DNA from: Neobacillus endophyticus
GTDB taxonomy: Bacteria; Bacillota; Bacilli; Bacillales; Cytobacillaceae
Direction: 5' to 3'
Assembly (NCBI RefSeq): GCF_013248975.1
Contig: NZ_JABRWH010000001.1
Location: 992,001-1,056,000, forward strand
DNA: 64,000 nucleotides
The notes under the pieces were generated by a model that was given only the letters and a program-made list of their open reading frames with translations, had not been told where the DNA came from and did not search any database. The position numbers and the translations under genes are program-made. This document shows positions 44,916-53,949 of the stretch, piece by piece (the first letter of the stretch is position 1; each line of letters begins with the position of its first letter).

Positions 44916-45545
44916 TCATCTAAAAAATATACTTTCACATGCAATCAGCACCAGAATGATTCCACTAATGATGGTTCCGAATTGCCCTAACGTAAAGGAC
45001 CCAATTCGAATATCAGCTGCTTTCCCTCCAACAACAACCCCCAGCCATACCATTAAAAAGCTCCCTGCCGCTGCTGTCAACGAAATGGCCAATGGCGATA
45101 ATCCGAACAGCCCCGCACTCAAACCATTGGTAACGGCATTTGCCGAAAGAGCGATTCCAAGAATGCAGGCCTCCTTAAGGCCGATTTCTCCTGATTTGTC
45201 CATATCTGCTTGTTCAGGATTTTTCAAAATGGCACTTACTTTGGTCGCATCTTCAGGTTTCTCTTTGTCTGATTGCCCTTTACGCGGGGCAGCCAATAAA
45301 ATGATTCGAACCCCAATAAGGATTAATAAGAAAGCTCCGGCAAAGATGGGAAACGCTCCTGGAATGACTGATGATAACCATTTTCCAAACAGGATACCGG
45401 TTTCACTAAAAAGAAAACAGATGACGGCAATAATCAGATTTGCCCATATACCGATTCGAATTCCGCGAATTCCGTAGGAAATACCTACACCCAGATTATC
45501 TATACTTGAAGACAAGGCAAAGGCAAGGATCACAAGCCAATTCAT
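44916..45545 (-). CDS. ytaF: Sporulation membrane protein YtaF (MntP-like)
   Basis: A 209-residue six-helix membrane protein of the YtaF/MntP group. SSSIDNLGVGISYGIRGI in helix 1 and the matching second half ALSANAVTNGLSAGL show the internal duplication of this transporter fold, with Asp/Asn residues in helices 1 and 4 as the likely ion site. MntP members export manganese; YtaF is sporulation-associated in B. subtilis. ATG 45545 follows AAGGAGAG. Monocistronic. Confidence 0.88.
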   Translation of the reverse strand: MNWLVILAFALSSSIDNLGVGISYGIRGIRIGIWANLIIAVICFLFSETGILFGKWLSSVIPGAFPIFAGAFLLILIGVRIILLAAPRKGQSDKEKPEDATKVSAILKNPEQADMDKSGEIGLKEACILGIALSANAVTNGLSAGLFGLSPLAISLTAAAGSFLMVWLGVVVGGKAADIRIGSFTLGQFGTIISGIILVLIACESIFFR

Positions 45546-45744
45546 TTATTTCCACTCTCCTTCTTTTGCCATGTTATGGGAAGGAGCAGTAAAAGTGCCT
45601 ATCCGGAAAAATTTGTGGAGCTAGAGCCCGGTTGGTATTAGGGGGGAATTTTAAAAACAGCTCCTAAATCATGATGTTGATGAATCACCTTCGTGCTTTC
45701 AAAGCTCTTACTAAAGAAGTACAAATTCATGAGGAAAATAACGC

Positions 45745-45773
45745 AAAAAAGAGCTAGTGAAATAAACTAGCTC
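45745..45773 (-). terminator. Terminator of the ABC exporter operon
   Basis: Stem GAGCTAGT / ACTAGCTC followed by TTTTTTGCG on the minus strand. Confidence 0.9.
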
Positions 45774-45795
45774 CTCCAAGGACTTTTTTGAATGG

Positions 45796-47988
45796 TTATA
45801 TAATGTCAGCAGCCAAGTTTTGCCCGGTAAATTGACTATTGTAAAGTTCGGCATAAAAGCCGCCTTTCGCAATCAATTCCCGATGATTGCCCATTTCAAT
45901 GATTTTCCCTTTATTCATGACGAGGATTTTTTCCGCATCACGAATGGTTGATAATCGGTGGGCGATGACGAAACTAGTTCGTCCTTCCATCAGATTGGAC
46001 ATGGCTTTTTGAATTAACACTTCCGTTCTAGTATCGACACTGCTTGTAGCTTCATCCAGAATTAAAATCGTCGGGTCAGCAAGGATGGCCCGTGCTATGG
46101 TGAGCAGCTGCTTTTGACCCTGAGATATATTTGTTGCCTCTTCGTTTAAGACTGTTTGATAACCGTCAGGCAGTGTCCTAATAAAATGATCTGCATGGGC
46201 TGCTTTGGCTGCATGGACGATTTCCTCCATGGTCGCCCCTTGCTTAGCATAGGCGATATTATCCTTAATGGTTCCGTTAAAGAGCCAAGTGTCCTGCAAC
46301 ACCATCCCAAACATTTTCCGCAGATCATTTCGTTTCATATCTCTGATATCTACACCGTCGATGCTAATTTTACCAGTATTGATTTCATAGAATCGCATTA
46401 ATAAGTTCACAAGAGTCGTTTTACCTGCACCAGTTGGGCCTACAATGGCAATAGTCTGCCCTGGTTTTACCACCAGGTTCATGTCCTCAATCAGTGGCAC
46501 CTCTTCCTTGTAGCGGAAATCTACGTGTTCAAAACGAACTTCTCCACGTGGAAATTCGATGACTTTGGCATCTGGAGATTCCGGAATTTCTTCCGATGCA
46601 TCAAGAATTTCAAATACCCGCTCCGCACAAGCCACTGTTGACTGGATCACATTGGCAATCTGTGCTGTCTGAGCAATCGGCATCGTAAAGGATCGCGAGT
46701 ATTGAATAAAGGCAAGAATGTCTCCTAAACCGAGCAGATTCTTGGTAATCCACAGGCCACCGACGATACAAATTCCAACGTATCCTAAGTTGCTGACGAA
46801 GTTCATGAGCGGAAACATCATTCCGGAGATAAATTGCGCTTTCCAGCCAGAAGCGTATAAGTTTTTATTAATGGCTTCAAAACGCTCAATGGCATCTTTT
46901 TCCTTCCCAAAAACCTTTACAATTTTATGCCCTGTGTACATCTCCTCTACATGTCCGCTGAGAGCTCCCAACTCTTTCTGCTGGGACGCAAAGTATTTCT
47001 GTGACTTTTTAGCAACGAACGCAGTAGTGACAACATACAATGGGAGAGTTACCAGCATGATCAGCGTAAGAATAGGGCTGATCGTCAGCATCATAATAAT
47101 GTACCCAATAATCGTAATAACTGAAGTGATGATCTGGGTTAAGCTTTGTTGCAGTGTGTTCGCAACCGTATCCAAGTCATTCGTTACCCGGCTTAGAATA
47201 TCACCATGCGGATGACTATCAAAATATTTAAGCGGCAATTTGGCTAGCTTTTTATCCACTTCCATGCGTAAATCCCGTACCGTTTTCTGCGCAACGCCGG
47301 ACATTACAAGTCCCATAATTAAACTAAAGCAGGCACTGATCACATACATTCCCATGAGAACCAAGGCGATCTTGCCAATATATTGGAAGTCGTACTTTCC
47401 ATTTGTTTCCTTGATTGCCTTGACTGCCCCGTTAATTTGATCTTGGGTCAATTTGACATTTTTCGCTCCGGAACGTTCTTGACTAGGCATCTTTTTACTT
47501 AAATCCAGCATTTTCTTGACGATGTCCGCTTTTTGATTGGCATCTGTCACAGTATCCAGCATTGGAAGCTTAATAAATTCCTGGATCGCTTTAGCCGTTT
47601 CCGGATTGACCTTTGCCTGTTGCGGTGTAGAAGAGATATTTGGTGAATTTTGCGTCTGCTTCATTTGCTTATCGATCTGATCAACAGCCGCTTTCTGGGC
47701 ATCAGTCATTTTCTCCAGCATCATTTTTGCCATATAGCCATCTTGTAATTTGTTCATGGCATGACTCATGATTTTAGGTGCAGCAATTGTAAACGATGTA
47801 CTGGCGATCGCAAAAATCAAAACAATGATTAAATTCAACCTATGCGGTTTTAAATACCTGAGAAGCCTTTTAAGCGTTCCTTTAAAATCCTTGGCCTTTT
47901 GGACCGGTGCACCAAAATGGCCGCCCCCGCCAAAACCGGCTCCGCCTCTGTTTCCTCCAGGATTTGGACGATTGTTTGTTCCACTCAT
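45796..47988 (-). CDS. ABC exporter half-transporter with extracellular insertion (catalytic Walker B)
   Basis: A 730-residue TMD-NBD subunit. A Gly-rich cytoplasmic N-terminus (10-26) precedes TM1 (52-72), then about 125 hydrophilic residues (75-200) and TM2 (203-228): a large insertion in the first extracellular loop. The NBD has Walker A GPTGAGKT (517), Walker B ILILDE with catalytic E646 and the H-loop H677, but the signature is ISQGQ (621-625) instead of LSGGQ. It shares a four-base start/stop overlap with the upstream partner gene, so the two form a heterodimeric exporter. Substrate unknown, multidrug type. Confidence 0.93.
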   Translation of the reverse strand: MSGTNNRPNPGGNRGGAGFGGGGHFGAPVQKAKDFKGTLKRLLRYLKPHRLNLIIVLIFAIASTSFTIAAPKIMSHAMNKLQDGYMAKMMLEKMTDAQKAAVDQIDKQMKQTQNSPNISSTPQQAKVNPETAKAIQEFIKLPMLDTVTDANQKADIVKKMLDLSKKMPSQERSGAKNVKLTQDQINGAVKAIKETNGKYDFQYIGKIALVLMGMYVISACFSLIMGLVMSGVAQKTVRDLRMEVDKKLAKLPLKYFDSHPHGDILSRVTNDLDTVANTLQQSLTQIITSVITIIGYIIMMLTISPILTLIMLVTLPLYVVTTAFVAKKSQKYFASQQKELGALSGHVEEMYTGHKIVKVFGKEKDAIERFEAINKNLYASGWKAQFISGMMFPLMNFVSNLGYVGICIVGGLWITKNLLGLGDILAFIQYSRSFTMPIAQTAQIANVIQSTVACAERVFEILDASEEIPESPDAKVIEFPRGEVRFEHVDFRYKEEVPLIEDMNLVVKPGQTIAIVGPTGAGKTTLVNLLMRFYEINTGKISIDGVDIRDMKRNDLRKMFGMVLQDTWLFNGTIKDNIAYAKQGATMEEIVHAAKAAHADHFIRTLPDGYQTVLNEEATNISQGQKQLLTIARAILADPTILILDEATSSVDTRTEVLIQKAMSNLMEGRTSFVIAHRLSTIRDAEKILVMNKGKIIEMGNHRELIAKGGFYAELYNSQFTGQNLAADII

Positions 47989-49712
47989 GCGATCTCCTCC
48001 TCAGACAGTTGTGAGGATACAATTTCCCTGTATACCTGACTGGTTTCTAACAGCTCTTTATGAGTACCCATGCCGGCAATCTCACCATCGTTTAAGACGA
48101 TAATCCGATCGGCGTCCCTGACCGTTCCTACCCTCTGGGCAACAATAATGACGGTTGCCTCTGTGATTTCCTTCTTGAGCGCAGCCCGAAGCTTGGCATC
48201 TGTTTTGAAATCAAGAGCTGAAAAACTATCATCAAAAACGTAAATTTCAGGCTTCCTTACTAACGCCCGTGCAATGGATAAACGCTGTTTTTGTCCGCCA
48301 GAAACATTTGTCCCGCCCTGTGTTATTTGATGTTCAAAACCATCATCCATGTTCTCAATAAAATCAAGTGCTTGAGCAATATCCGCTGCATGTCTAATTT
48401 CTTCCACTGAAGCCTTCTGATTGCCAAAGCGTATATTTTCATTAATGGTTCCAGAAAATAGGACGGCTTTTTGCGGAACGAATCCAATCTTAGAACGAAG
48501 CGTCTCCTGGGACATTTCCCTGATATCTACTCCGTCAATTAGCACACTGCCGCTGTCCACATCGTAGAATCTTGGAATCAAGTTAACAAGAGTGGATTTG
48601 CCCGCACCTGTACTGCCAATGATAGCTGTTACTTCGCCAGGAGTAGCAGAAAAGGAGATATTCCGTAATGCTGGCTGTTCAGCCCCTTGATAAGTGAACG
48701 AGACATCTTTAAATTCAATATAACCTTTCTCAGTGAAAGTATCTTCCACTTTTTCGCTATCAGTTATTCCCGGCATCGTTTCTAACACTTCATTAATTCT
48801 TACTGCTGCGGCTTGGGCACGAGGAACCATGATAAACATCAAGGAAAGCATGAGCATGGAAAACATAATTTGCATAGCATATTGGGTAAATGCCGACAAC
48901 GCCCCCAAATCCATATTGCCTTTGCTAATGAAAATTCCCCCAAACCATAAAACGGCCAGAGAAGTAAAGTTCATCACGAGCATGATCGAAGGCATCATAA
49001 ACGCCATGATTCGATTCACTTTTATATAATTATTGGTGAGATCCACATTCGCCTCTTCAAAACGCTTTTCTTCGTGCGTAACCATGTTAAAGGCTCTGAT
49101 CACACGAATTCCCACAAGCTTTTCCCGTAAAACAAGGTTGATTCTATCAATCTTTCCCTGTATTTTTCGAAAAGTTGGGATCATGCGGGAGGCAATCAAG
49201 GCAATAACACCAGCTAAAATAGGAATGGCAATGGCCAAGACCCAAGTAAGCTTTCGATCTTCCCGTAAAGCCATAATAATGCCGCCAATAGCCATCATAG
49301 GAGCACTAATCATCATCCGCATGATCATGATTAAAACCATTTGGACCTGGGTAATATCGTTCGTGCTTCTGGTAATAAGTGTTGCAGTACCGAACTTATC
49401 AATTTCTTGTAACGAATAACTTTCCACCCTATTAAAAATCCTGCTGCGCAAGAGCGTTCCCAGCCCCACTGCGACTTTAGAGGAAAAGTAACTGGCCACA
49501 ATTGCACAAATAGCGCCGCTGCCAGCAAACAAGAGCATAAAGCCGCCGATGCGCAGAATTTCTCCTGTATCCCCCTGCATAACCCCTTTGTTAATAATAT
49601 CGGACATCAATGTAGGAAGATAAAGATCACTTAATGTCTGCAGGAAAACAAAGGCCAGCACAACGATAATCAACAAAGTATACGGTTTTAAATACCTAAA
49701 CAGCCTTAACAT
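47985..49712 (-). CDS. ABC exporter half-transporter with degenerate Walker B
   Basis: A 575-residue TMD-NBD partner. Walker A GSTGAGKS (366-373) and signature VSGGQ (470-474) are canonical, but the catalytic Glu is Asp (YVFDD, D495) and the H-loop His is Gln (VAQRVGT, Q526). With the altered signature of the other subunit this builds one degenerate and one active ATP site, as known for BmrCD, TM287/288 and TmrAB. ATG 49712 follows AAAAGGAG. First gene of the operon. The MDR family assignment is firm, the substrate is open. Confidence 0.93.
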   Translation of the reverse strand: MLRLFRYLKPYTLLIIVVLAFVFLQTLSDLYLPTLMSDIINKGVMQGDTGEILRIGGFMLLFAGSGAICAIVASYFSSKVAVGLGTLLRSRIFNRVESYSLQEIDKFGTATLITRSTNDITQVQMVLIMIMRMMISAPMMAIGGIIMALREDRKLTWVLAIAIPILAGVIALIASRMIPTFRKIQGKIDRINLVLREKLVGIRVIRAFNMVTHEEKRFEEANVDLTNNYIKVNRIMAFMMPSIMLVMNFTSLAVLWFGGIFISKGNMDLGALSAFTQYAMQIMFSMLMLSLMFIMVPRAQAAAVRINEVLETMPGITDSEKVEDTFTEKGYIEFKDVSFTYQGAEQPALRNISFSATPGEVTAIIGSTGAGKSTLVNLIPRFYDVDSGSVLIDGVDIREMSQETLRSKIGFVPQKAVLFSGTINENIRFGNQKASVEEIRHAADIAQALDFIENMDDGFEHQITQGGTNVSGGQKQRLSIARALVRKPEIYVFDDSFSALDFKTDAKLRAALKKEITEATVIIVAQRVGTVRDADRIIVLNDGEIAGMGTHKELLETSQVYREIVSSQLSEEEIA

Positions 49713-50126
49713 AAATTATGACGCTCCTTTTCATCTTTTGTGATCGATACAATCATGTCTCCATCAGGAGTGTGCTGTCAGCGGAATCTGTAAAAAATAG
49801 GATCGTCCTCACCCTCCACCAATTAAAAAATGGTAAAACATCCTGAAGAATTAAATTTCTGCCATTTAAGAGGGCATCCATTGTTTATTCTATCTTTTTT
49901 TTCAGGATTTTCGGCACTTTAATTTTTACAATAACATGATAATTTTTTGATATGGGGGAATATGTTCGAAATGATGATGAAGTAACGAATGGAGTAATTT
50001 CACCGTGCTTTTAACACTAGCCATAGTATTATAAAAAAAAGAATGATCCTGCAATAGTGCAGAATTTCATCCTTTTTATATGAGAATCTTCATTATTTTA
50101 ACATGAGTTTTTTCACATTCAAAAGA
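49713..50126. other. ABC operon leader and response-regulator terminator
   Basis: Contains a minus-strand inverted repeat ATCCTGAA / TTCAGGAT with T-rich sequence after the second arm (about 49842-49910), which could be an attenuator of the exporter operon, and a hairpin with T-run at about 50033-50080 terminating the two-component operon. A 42-codon frame between the arms has no ribosome binding site and is not called. Confidence 0.4.
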
Positions 50127-50774
50127 TTATTGCTCCTTTAGATAAATAATCAACTCAGCACGGCTTTTGAGCTCTAATTTATCAAGAATGCGAGATACAT
50201 AATTTTTCACTGTACCTTCTGTTAAAAATAACGCCGCACTAATTGTCTTATTGCTTTTTCCTTGCATAATTTGTTCTACGACTTCGACTTCTCTCGGTGT
50301 CAGTATATTAGATAAATCCTTCTTTTCCATTCCAGAGGCCGCTGAATATTCGGGAACCTGTTGAAGGGCATGAATGAGTTTGCTCGTCACTTCTGGATGA
50401 AGCAGGAGCGTCCCTTCATAAGCAGCCTTAATGGCCTTAATGATCTCTTTTAAATCCGAATCTTTCAAAATGAATCCATCTGCCCCATTTTTCAGCCCAT
50501 TGAAAATATACTCATCCTCATTAAACGTGGTTAAAATAATAACCTTCACGTTTGGATAGATTTCCTTCACCGCCTTTGTGGCGTCGATCCCATTCATAAC
50601 AGGCATTCGGATGTCCATTAGAATCACATCGGGCACCGTGCCTTCCAGCAGGTGCAGGAGTTCTGCCCCGTTTACCGCCTCTCCTATAATCCGAATCTCT
50701 TCATTTAAGCTTAATAGCATCTTCAAACCGTCTCGGACAATCCCCTGGTCATCTACAATCATTACATTAATCAT
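50127..50774 (-). CDS. NarL/FixJ-type response regulator
   Basis: A 215-residue regulator: receiver domain (1-120) with acidic pocket D8 D9 and phosphoacceptor D54 (ILMDIRMP), T and K in LTTFN and LKDSD, and a LuxR-type HTH (about 150-213: LTPREVEVVEQIMQGKSNKTIS). Its ribosome binding site is inside the end of the sensor kinase gene, six bases upstream, so the pair is an operon. Candidate targets are the neighbouring ABC exporter operon or the divergent CPBP gene. Confidence 0.95.
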   Translation of the reverse strand: MINVMIVDDQGIVRDGLKMLLSLNEEIRIIGEAVNGAELLHLLEGTVPDVILMDIRMPVMNGIDATKAVKEIYPNVKVIILTTFNEDEYIFNGLKNGADGFILKDSDLKEIIKAIKAAYEGTLLLHPEVTSKLIHALQQVPEYSAASGMEKKDLSNILTPREVEVVEQIMQGKSNKTISAALFLTEGTVKNYVSRILDKLELKSRAELIIYLKEQ

Positions 50775-50780
50775 TTATTA

Positions 50781-51920
50781 TCACTCCACATTTGTTACAA
50801 ATGGAATTTCCGCTTCCACCGCAAAGCCGCGGCCTTGTACCGACACAAAATGGATGGTTCCATTCCATAACTGAATTCGTTCCTCCATCCCGCGGAGGCC
50901 GTGGGATTTTTTCATATCACTGCACCCCGCCCCATCATCCTCCACCTTCACTAGCAGCTTTTTGTCATGAACGAAAATATCGATATGAAAGGTCCGGGCA
51001 TTTCCATGTTTAATCCCGTTGGTAATGGCCTCCCTCACCGTTTCATACACAGCACTTTGAATGTCCCGGCTTGCATACTCCGCCATGTCATCGCAGAACC
51101 ATTCAAATTGCAATCGCCCAGCCGTTTGCAGGCTATCAATCAAATCAGTTAAAGAATCACGGAGCTTGACATTGTTTTTCCATGCTTGGTCATCTTTTAA
51201 AACTGCGACCGCTTTGCGAAGATCTGCAATCGAAGTTTGCGAAATGCCCAGCGCTTTTTTCATGACTTCTTTTGCTTTTTCTGGATGGGTATTCAACATA
51301 TTTTCCGCAAATTCAAGGTGCATTTTTAAGGCAATGAGGCCATGGCCAAGGGAATCGTGAAGTTCCTGGGCAATTCTGGTTCGTTCTTTCACAATGGTAA
51401 TTTCCTTCAATTTAGCATTGGCTTCCATTAATTCAACATTGAGCAGATTCCCCTTTTCTTTCTCCCGGCTGTTGATTCGAAACAGGTAAACCATCGCCAG
51501 CAAAGCCACATAAGGAAACAATCCCTTTTCAATCCCTTCCTTAAGGACAACCATATCGAATAAAAATACCAATATATGTAGGATCAGCAGACCAACCTGA
51601 ATCGTGGGGCGGTATAGAAAAATTTCCACGATAGGAAAGATAAAATATAAATTAAGCGCTATGTTATCAAATGGAAGCAAATACAAACCGGATCCAATAA
51701 TCCCCACCGCCATCGATATATAGTAAATTATACGATTCCTTTCAAATAGTTGGAAATAATTTCTGATATAGTCATTTACATGCAAAATGATGACCCCTGC
51801 GATACATACCGCCTTAACGGGCAGTGAAAAATAAGGGCGCATCATGATATCAAACGAAGCCGTCAATATCAGAATAAGCCGAAAAATCACCATGATCTTT
51901 ATTGTGTTCTGTCTTTTCAA
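50781..51920 (-). CDS. Sensor histidine kinase (HisKA_3/DesK-LiaS type)
   Basis: A 379-residue kinase with about five membrane helices (10-150), a coiled coil, a HisKA_3 dimerisation domain with H188 (AQELHDSLGHG) and an HATPase domain ending LRGMEERIQLWNG. There is little outside the membrane, typical of intramembrane-sensing kinases. TTG 51920 is the first start in frame with only a weak GGATGTG site, so the true start is slightly uncertain. Cognate regulator follows directly. Confidence 0.92.
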   Translation of the reverse strand: MKRQNTIKIMVIFRLILILTASFDIMMRPYFSLPVKAVCIAGVIILHVNDYIRNYFQLFERNRIIYYISMAVGIIGSGLYLLPFDNIALNLYFIFPIVEIFLYRPTIQVGLLILHILVFLFDMVVLKEGIEKGLFPYVALLAMVYLFRINSREKEKGNLLNVELMEANAKLKEITIVKERTRIAQELHDSLGHGLIALKMHLEFAENMLNTHPEKAKEVMKKALGISQTSIADLRKAVAVLKDDQAWKNNVKLRDSLTDLIDSLQTAGRLQFEWFCDDMAEYASRDIQSAVYETVREAITNGIKHGNARTFHIDIFVHDKKLLVKVEDDGAGCSDMKKSHGLRGMEERIQLWNGTIHFVSVQGRGFAVEAEIPFVTNVE

Positions 51921-52109
51921 CTGAAATCACATCCATTGCAATCTATTACTTGCATTATACTATTCTGCTAAAAATCGGAATAGATAGCGAAAGTCATTCA
52001 CAAATTGATAACTAAAGTCATAGGTGCCCGATGACTTTAGTGTCTTTTTCCTCTGCCTGCAAAACTATACGATAGAGCCATAAAGAGATTCCAAGGGAGT
52101 GTTTCATGT

Positions 52110-52943
52110 ATGATTCGAAAAAATAATGGACTGATATACGCCATAACAGTCCTAGTCATCACCTGGTCTGTTACAGCAGCACTGTTTATCCGCCCTAATA
52201 TCGGCTTAAAAACATTTTCAATCATTATGTTGATCCCCGCAGCTGTTGCTATTATGTTTCAGCTTTTAGAACGGAAAGGGTTGAAAGGCTTTCAATCCAA
52301 AATGACGGTAAAGGCATGGCTGTTTGGCATTCTATATCCCCTTTTATTTATTTTGCTTTGCGGTTTCCTGGCACAAATGATCGGGATTGGGAGATTGAAC
52401 ACAGTGCCTGATGCGAAAATGTTCATTACCATGGCCATCACCGTTTTGGTCAATCTGTTCCCTGTCTTTGGCGAAGAATATGGCTGGAGAGGCTATTTGC
52501 TTCCGCAGCTTACCCAGCACTGGGGGAAAACGAAGGCTTCTATTATTCTAGGTATGATTTGGGCATTGTACCATGCACCGGCTGTTTTCTTTCTGGCGAA
52601 AGCAACCGGCATGGACCATCCTCTGCTCATATGCTTGATTCAGACAGGTTGTGTTTTTACCATTACCTTTCCATTTTCCTACTGCTTCTATTTATCGGGA
52701 AGTCTCATTCCTGTTCTGTTTTTTCATTCTGTTTGGAACGTGATGAACACATCCGTGCTGGGAGATATTTATACGAACAAACATGGAATGTTCGACGGAA
52801 ATATCATGTTATTTAATGGAGAAGGATTGCTGGGTCTCATATTGGGCGCGGTTTTCATCTTTTGGTTTATTCGCCAGTTTCAAAACGAATCATATGTTGC
52901 GGAGGCTGGCAACAAAACTTACATGAGGATAAAAGGAAGCTGA
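52110..52943 (+). CDS. CPBP-family intramembrane metalloprotease
   Basis: A 277-residue protein with seven to eight membrane helices carrying the CPBP (CAAX protease/bacteriocin-processing, ABI) motifs: EEYGWRG (E122, E123, R127), H155 in LYHAPAVFF and FHSVWN (H206, N210). These are the metal and catalytic residues of Rce1-like proteases; in Bacillus some members confer bacteriocin self-immunity. AGGGAGTG precedes ATG 52110. It is divergent from the two-component system and probably under its control. Confidence 0.9.
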   Translation: MIRKNNGLIYAITVLVITWSVTAALFIRPNIGLKTFSIIMLIPAAVAIMFQLLERKGLKGFQSKMTVKAWLFGILYPLLFILLCGFLAQMIGIGRLNTVPDAKMFITMAITVLVNLFPVFGEEYGWRGYLLPQLTQHWGKTKASIILGMIWALYHAPAVFFLAKATGMDHPLLICLIQTGCVFTITFPFSYCFYLSGSLIPVLFFHSVWNVMNTSVLGDIYTNKHGMFDGNIMLFNGEGLLGLILGAVFIFWFIRQFQNESYVAEAGNKTYMRIKGS

Positions 52944-53053
52944 ATGTAATGGTTATTTTGATAAAATCCAACGTACAAATGAGGCGGTAGAAAATAACGT
53001 TTTAGAATGGGCTCATTCCACAAACAAAATCCCTTGATTTACCATATTTTATA

Positions 53054-53077
53054 TAGTAGTATTTATTCATACTACTA
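53054..53077. promoter_or_regulatory. Predicted TrmB operator 1
   Basis: Perfect 9-bp inverted repeat TAGTAGTAT / ATACTACTA with a 6-base centre, just before the TrmB gene. A copy matching 19 of 24 positions lies before the next gene. Confidence 0.7.
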
Positions 53078-53095
53078 TAGGAGGAGGTCACTGAT

Positions 53096-53890
53096 TTGGA
53101 AATCGAGTTATTAAAAAAAATCGGTTTGTCCGATCTGGAAGCTCGCTGCTACTTGACATTGTTGGAAGATCCAGGGCTGTCTGGTTACGAAGTTGCAAAG
53201 CGGGTATCAGTTTCACGTTCAAACGTCTATGCAGCACTGCGGTCATTAACAGACAAGGGCGTTTGCCGCGTCATAGAGGGCGATCCTACACATTACGATG
53301 CTGTCCCCGCAAACCAACTAATCAAATTTCTTCAGCAGGATTTTGAACTGACAGCGAAGCAGCTACTCACCTCACTGGAAGTTAGGCCTAGTAAAATCCC
53401 TGCTTTTTATAACCTTCAAGGCGACCGTCAACTGGAGAAGGCGATTCAGCGGGTCATCGCGAACGCAGAGACCTCGATTGTGGTCGATATTTGGTCAGAG
53501 GATCTTCAGAGGGTGGAAGATGCCCTGCTGGATGCAGAACAACGCGGTGTAAAGATCACGGTCATTACCATAGGCCAATGCAATACCCTTTTGAAGCAGG
53601 TAATAGAGCATAGCCGGGACGAGAATTGGCCGGGCGAGCAGGAACGGAAATTCTCCGTCCTATGTGATTCCCATCAATCCATTATCGGCAGCTTCGGCGG
53701 TGATATCAAGTCGACAGCTTTGGAAACCAGCCATCCAGCTGTTAGTGAAATGTTAAAAAATGCTTTTTATCACGATGCGGTCATGGAACAAATTGAAAGG
53801 GATTTCGCGGAAGAACTTCGCGCTAAATATGGTGAACATTATAAAGAGATCGTTGATCGTTTGCTTAAAACTTCAGGGTTAATCAGATAA
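53096..53890 (+). CDS. TrmB-family transcriptional regulator
   Basis: A 264-residue TrmB-type regulator: winged helix in the first 80 residues (LSDLEARCYLTLLEDPGLSGYEVAKR, then SRSNVYAALRSLTDKG) and a PLD-like effector domain after about 105 (IVVDIWSEDLQRVEDALLDA). TrmB proteins commonly sense sugars. AGGAGG and the TTG at 53096 give the start. A palindrome upstream and a near-copy before the next gene suggest autoregulation plus control of the neighbouring phosphatase-like gene. Confidence 0.9.
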   Translation: MEIELLKKIGLSDLEARCYLTLLEDPGLSGYEVAKRVSVSRSNVYAALRSLTDKGVCRVIEGDPTHYDAVPANQLIKFLQQDFELTAKQLLTSLEVRPSKIPAFYNLQGDRQLEKAIQRVIANAETSIVVDIWSEDLQRVEDALLDAEQRGVKITVITIGQCNTLLKQVIEHSRDENWPGEQERKFSVLCDSHQSIIGSFGGDIKSTALETSHPAVSEMLKNAFYHDAVMEQIERDFAEELRAKYGEHYKEIVDRLLKTSGLIR

Positions 53891-53908
53891 TTTTTTTCGG
53901 GAATTTTA

Positions 53909-53932
53909 AAGTAGTATTTATAAACACTACCA
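53909..53932. promoter_or_regulatory. Predicted TrmB operator 2
   Basis: Second copy of the palindromic element, arms GTAGT..T and A..ACTAC, between the TrmB gene and the inositol-monophosphatase-like gene. Confidence 0.65.
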
Positions 53933-53949
53933 AAAGGGGTGTATTTTTC

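Noticed and set aside
49713..49900. Leader peptide gene for the ABC exporter, by analogy with bmrB
   Set aside because: A 42-codon frame exists but lacks a Shine-Dalgarno sequence and shows no similarity I can recognise.
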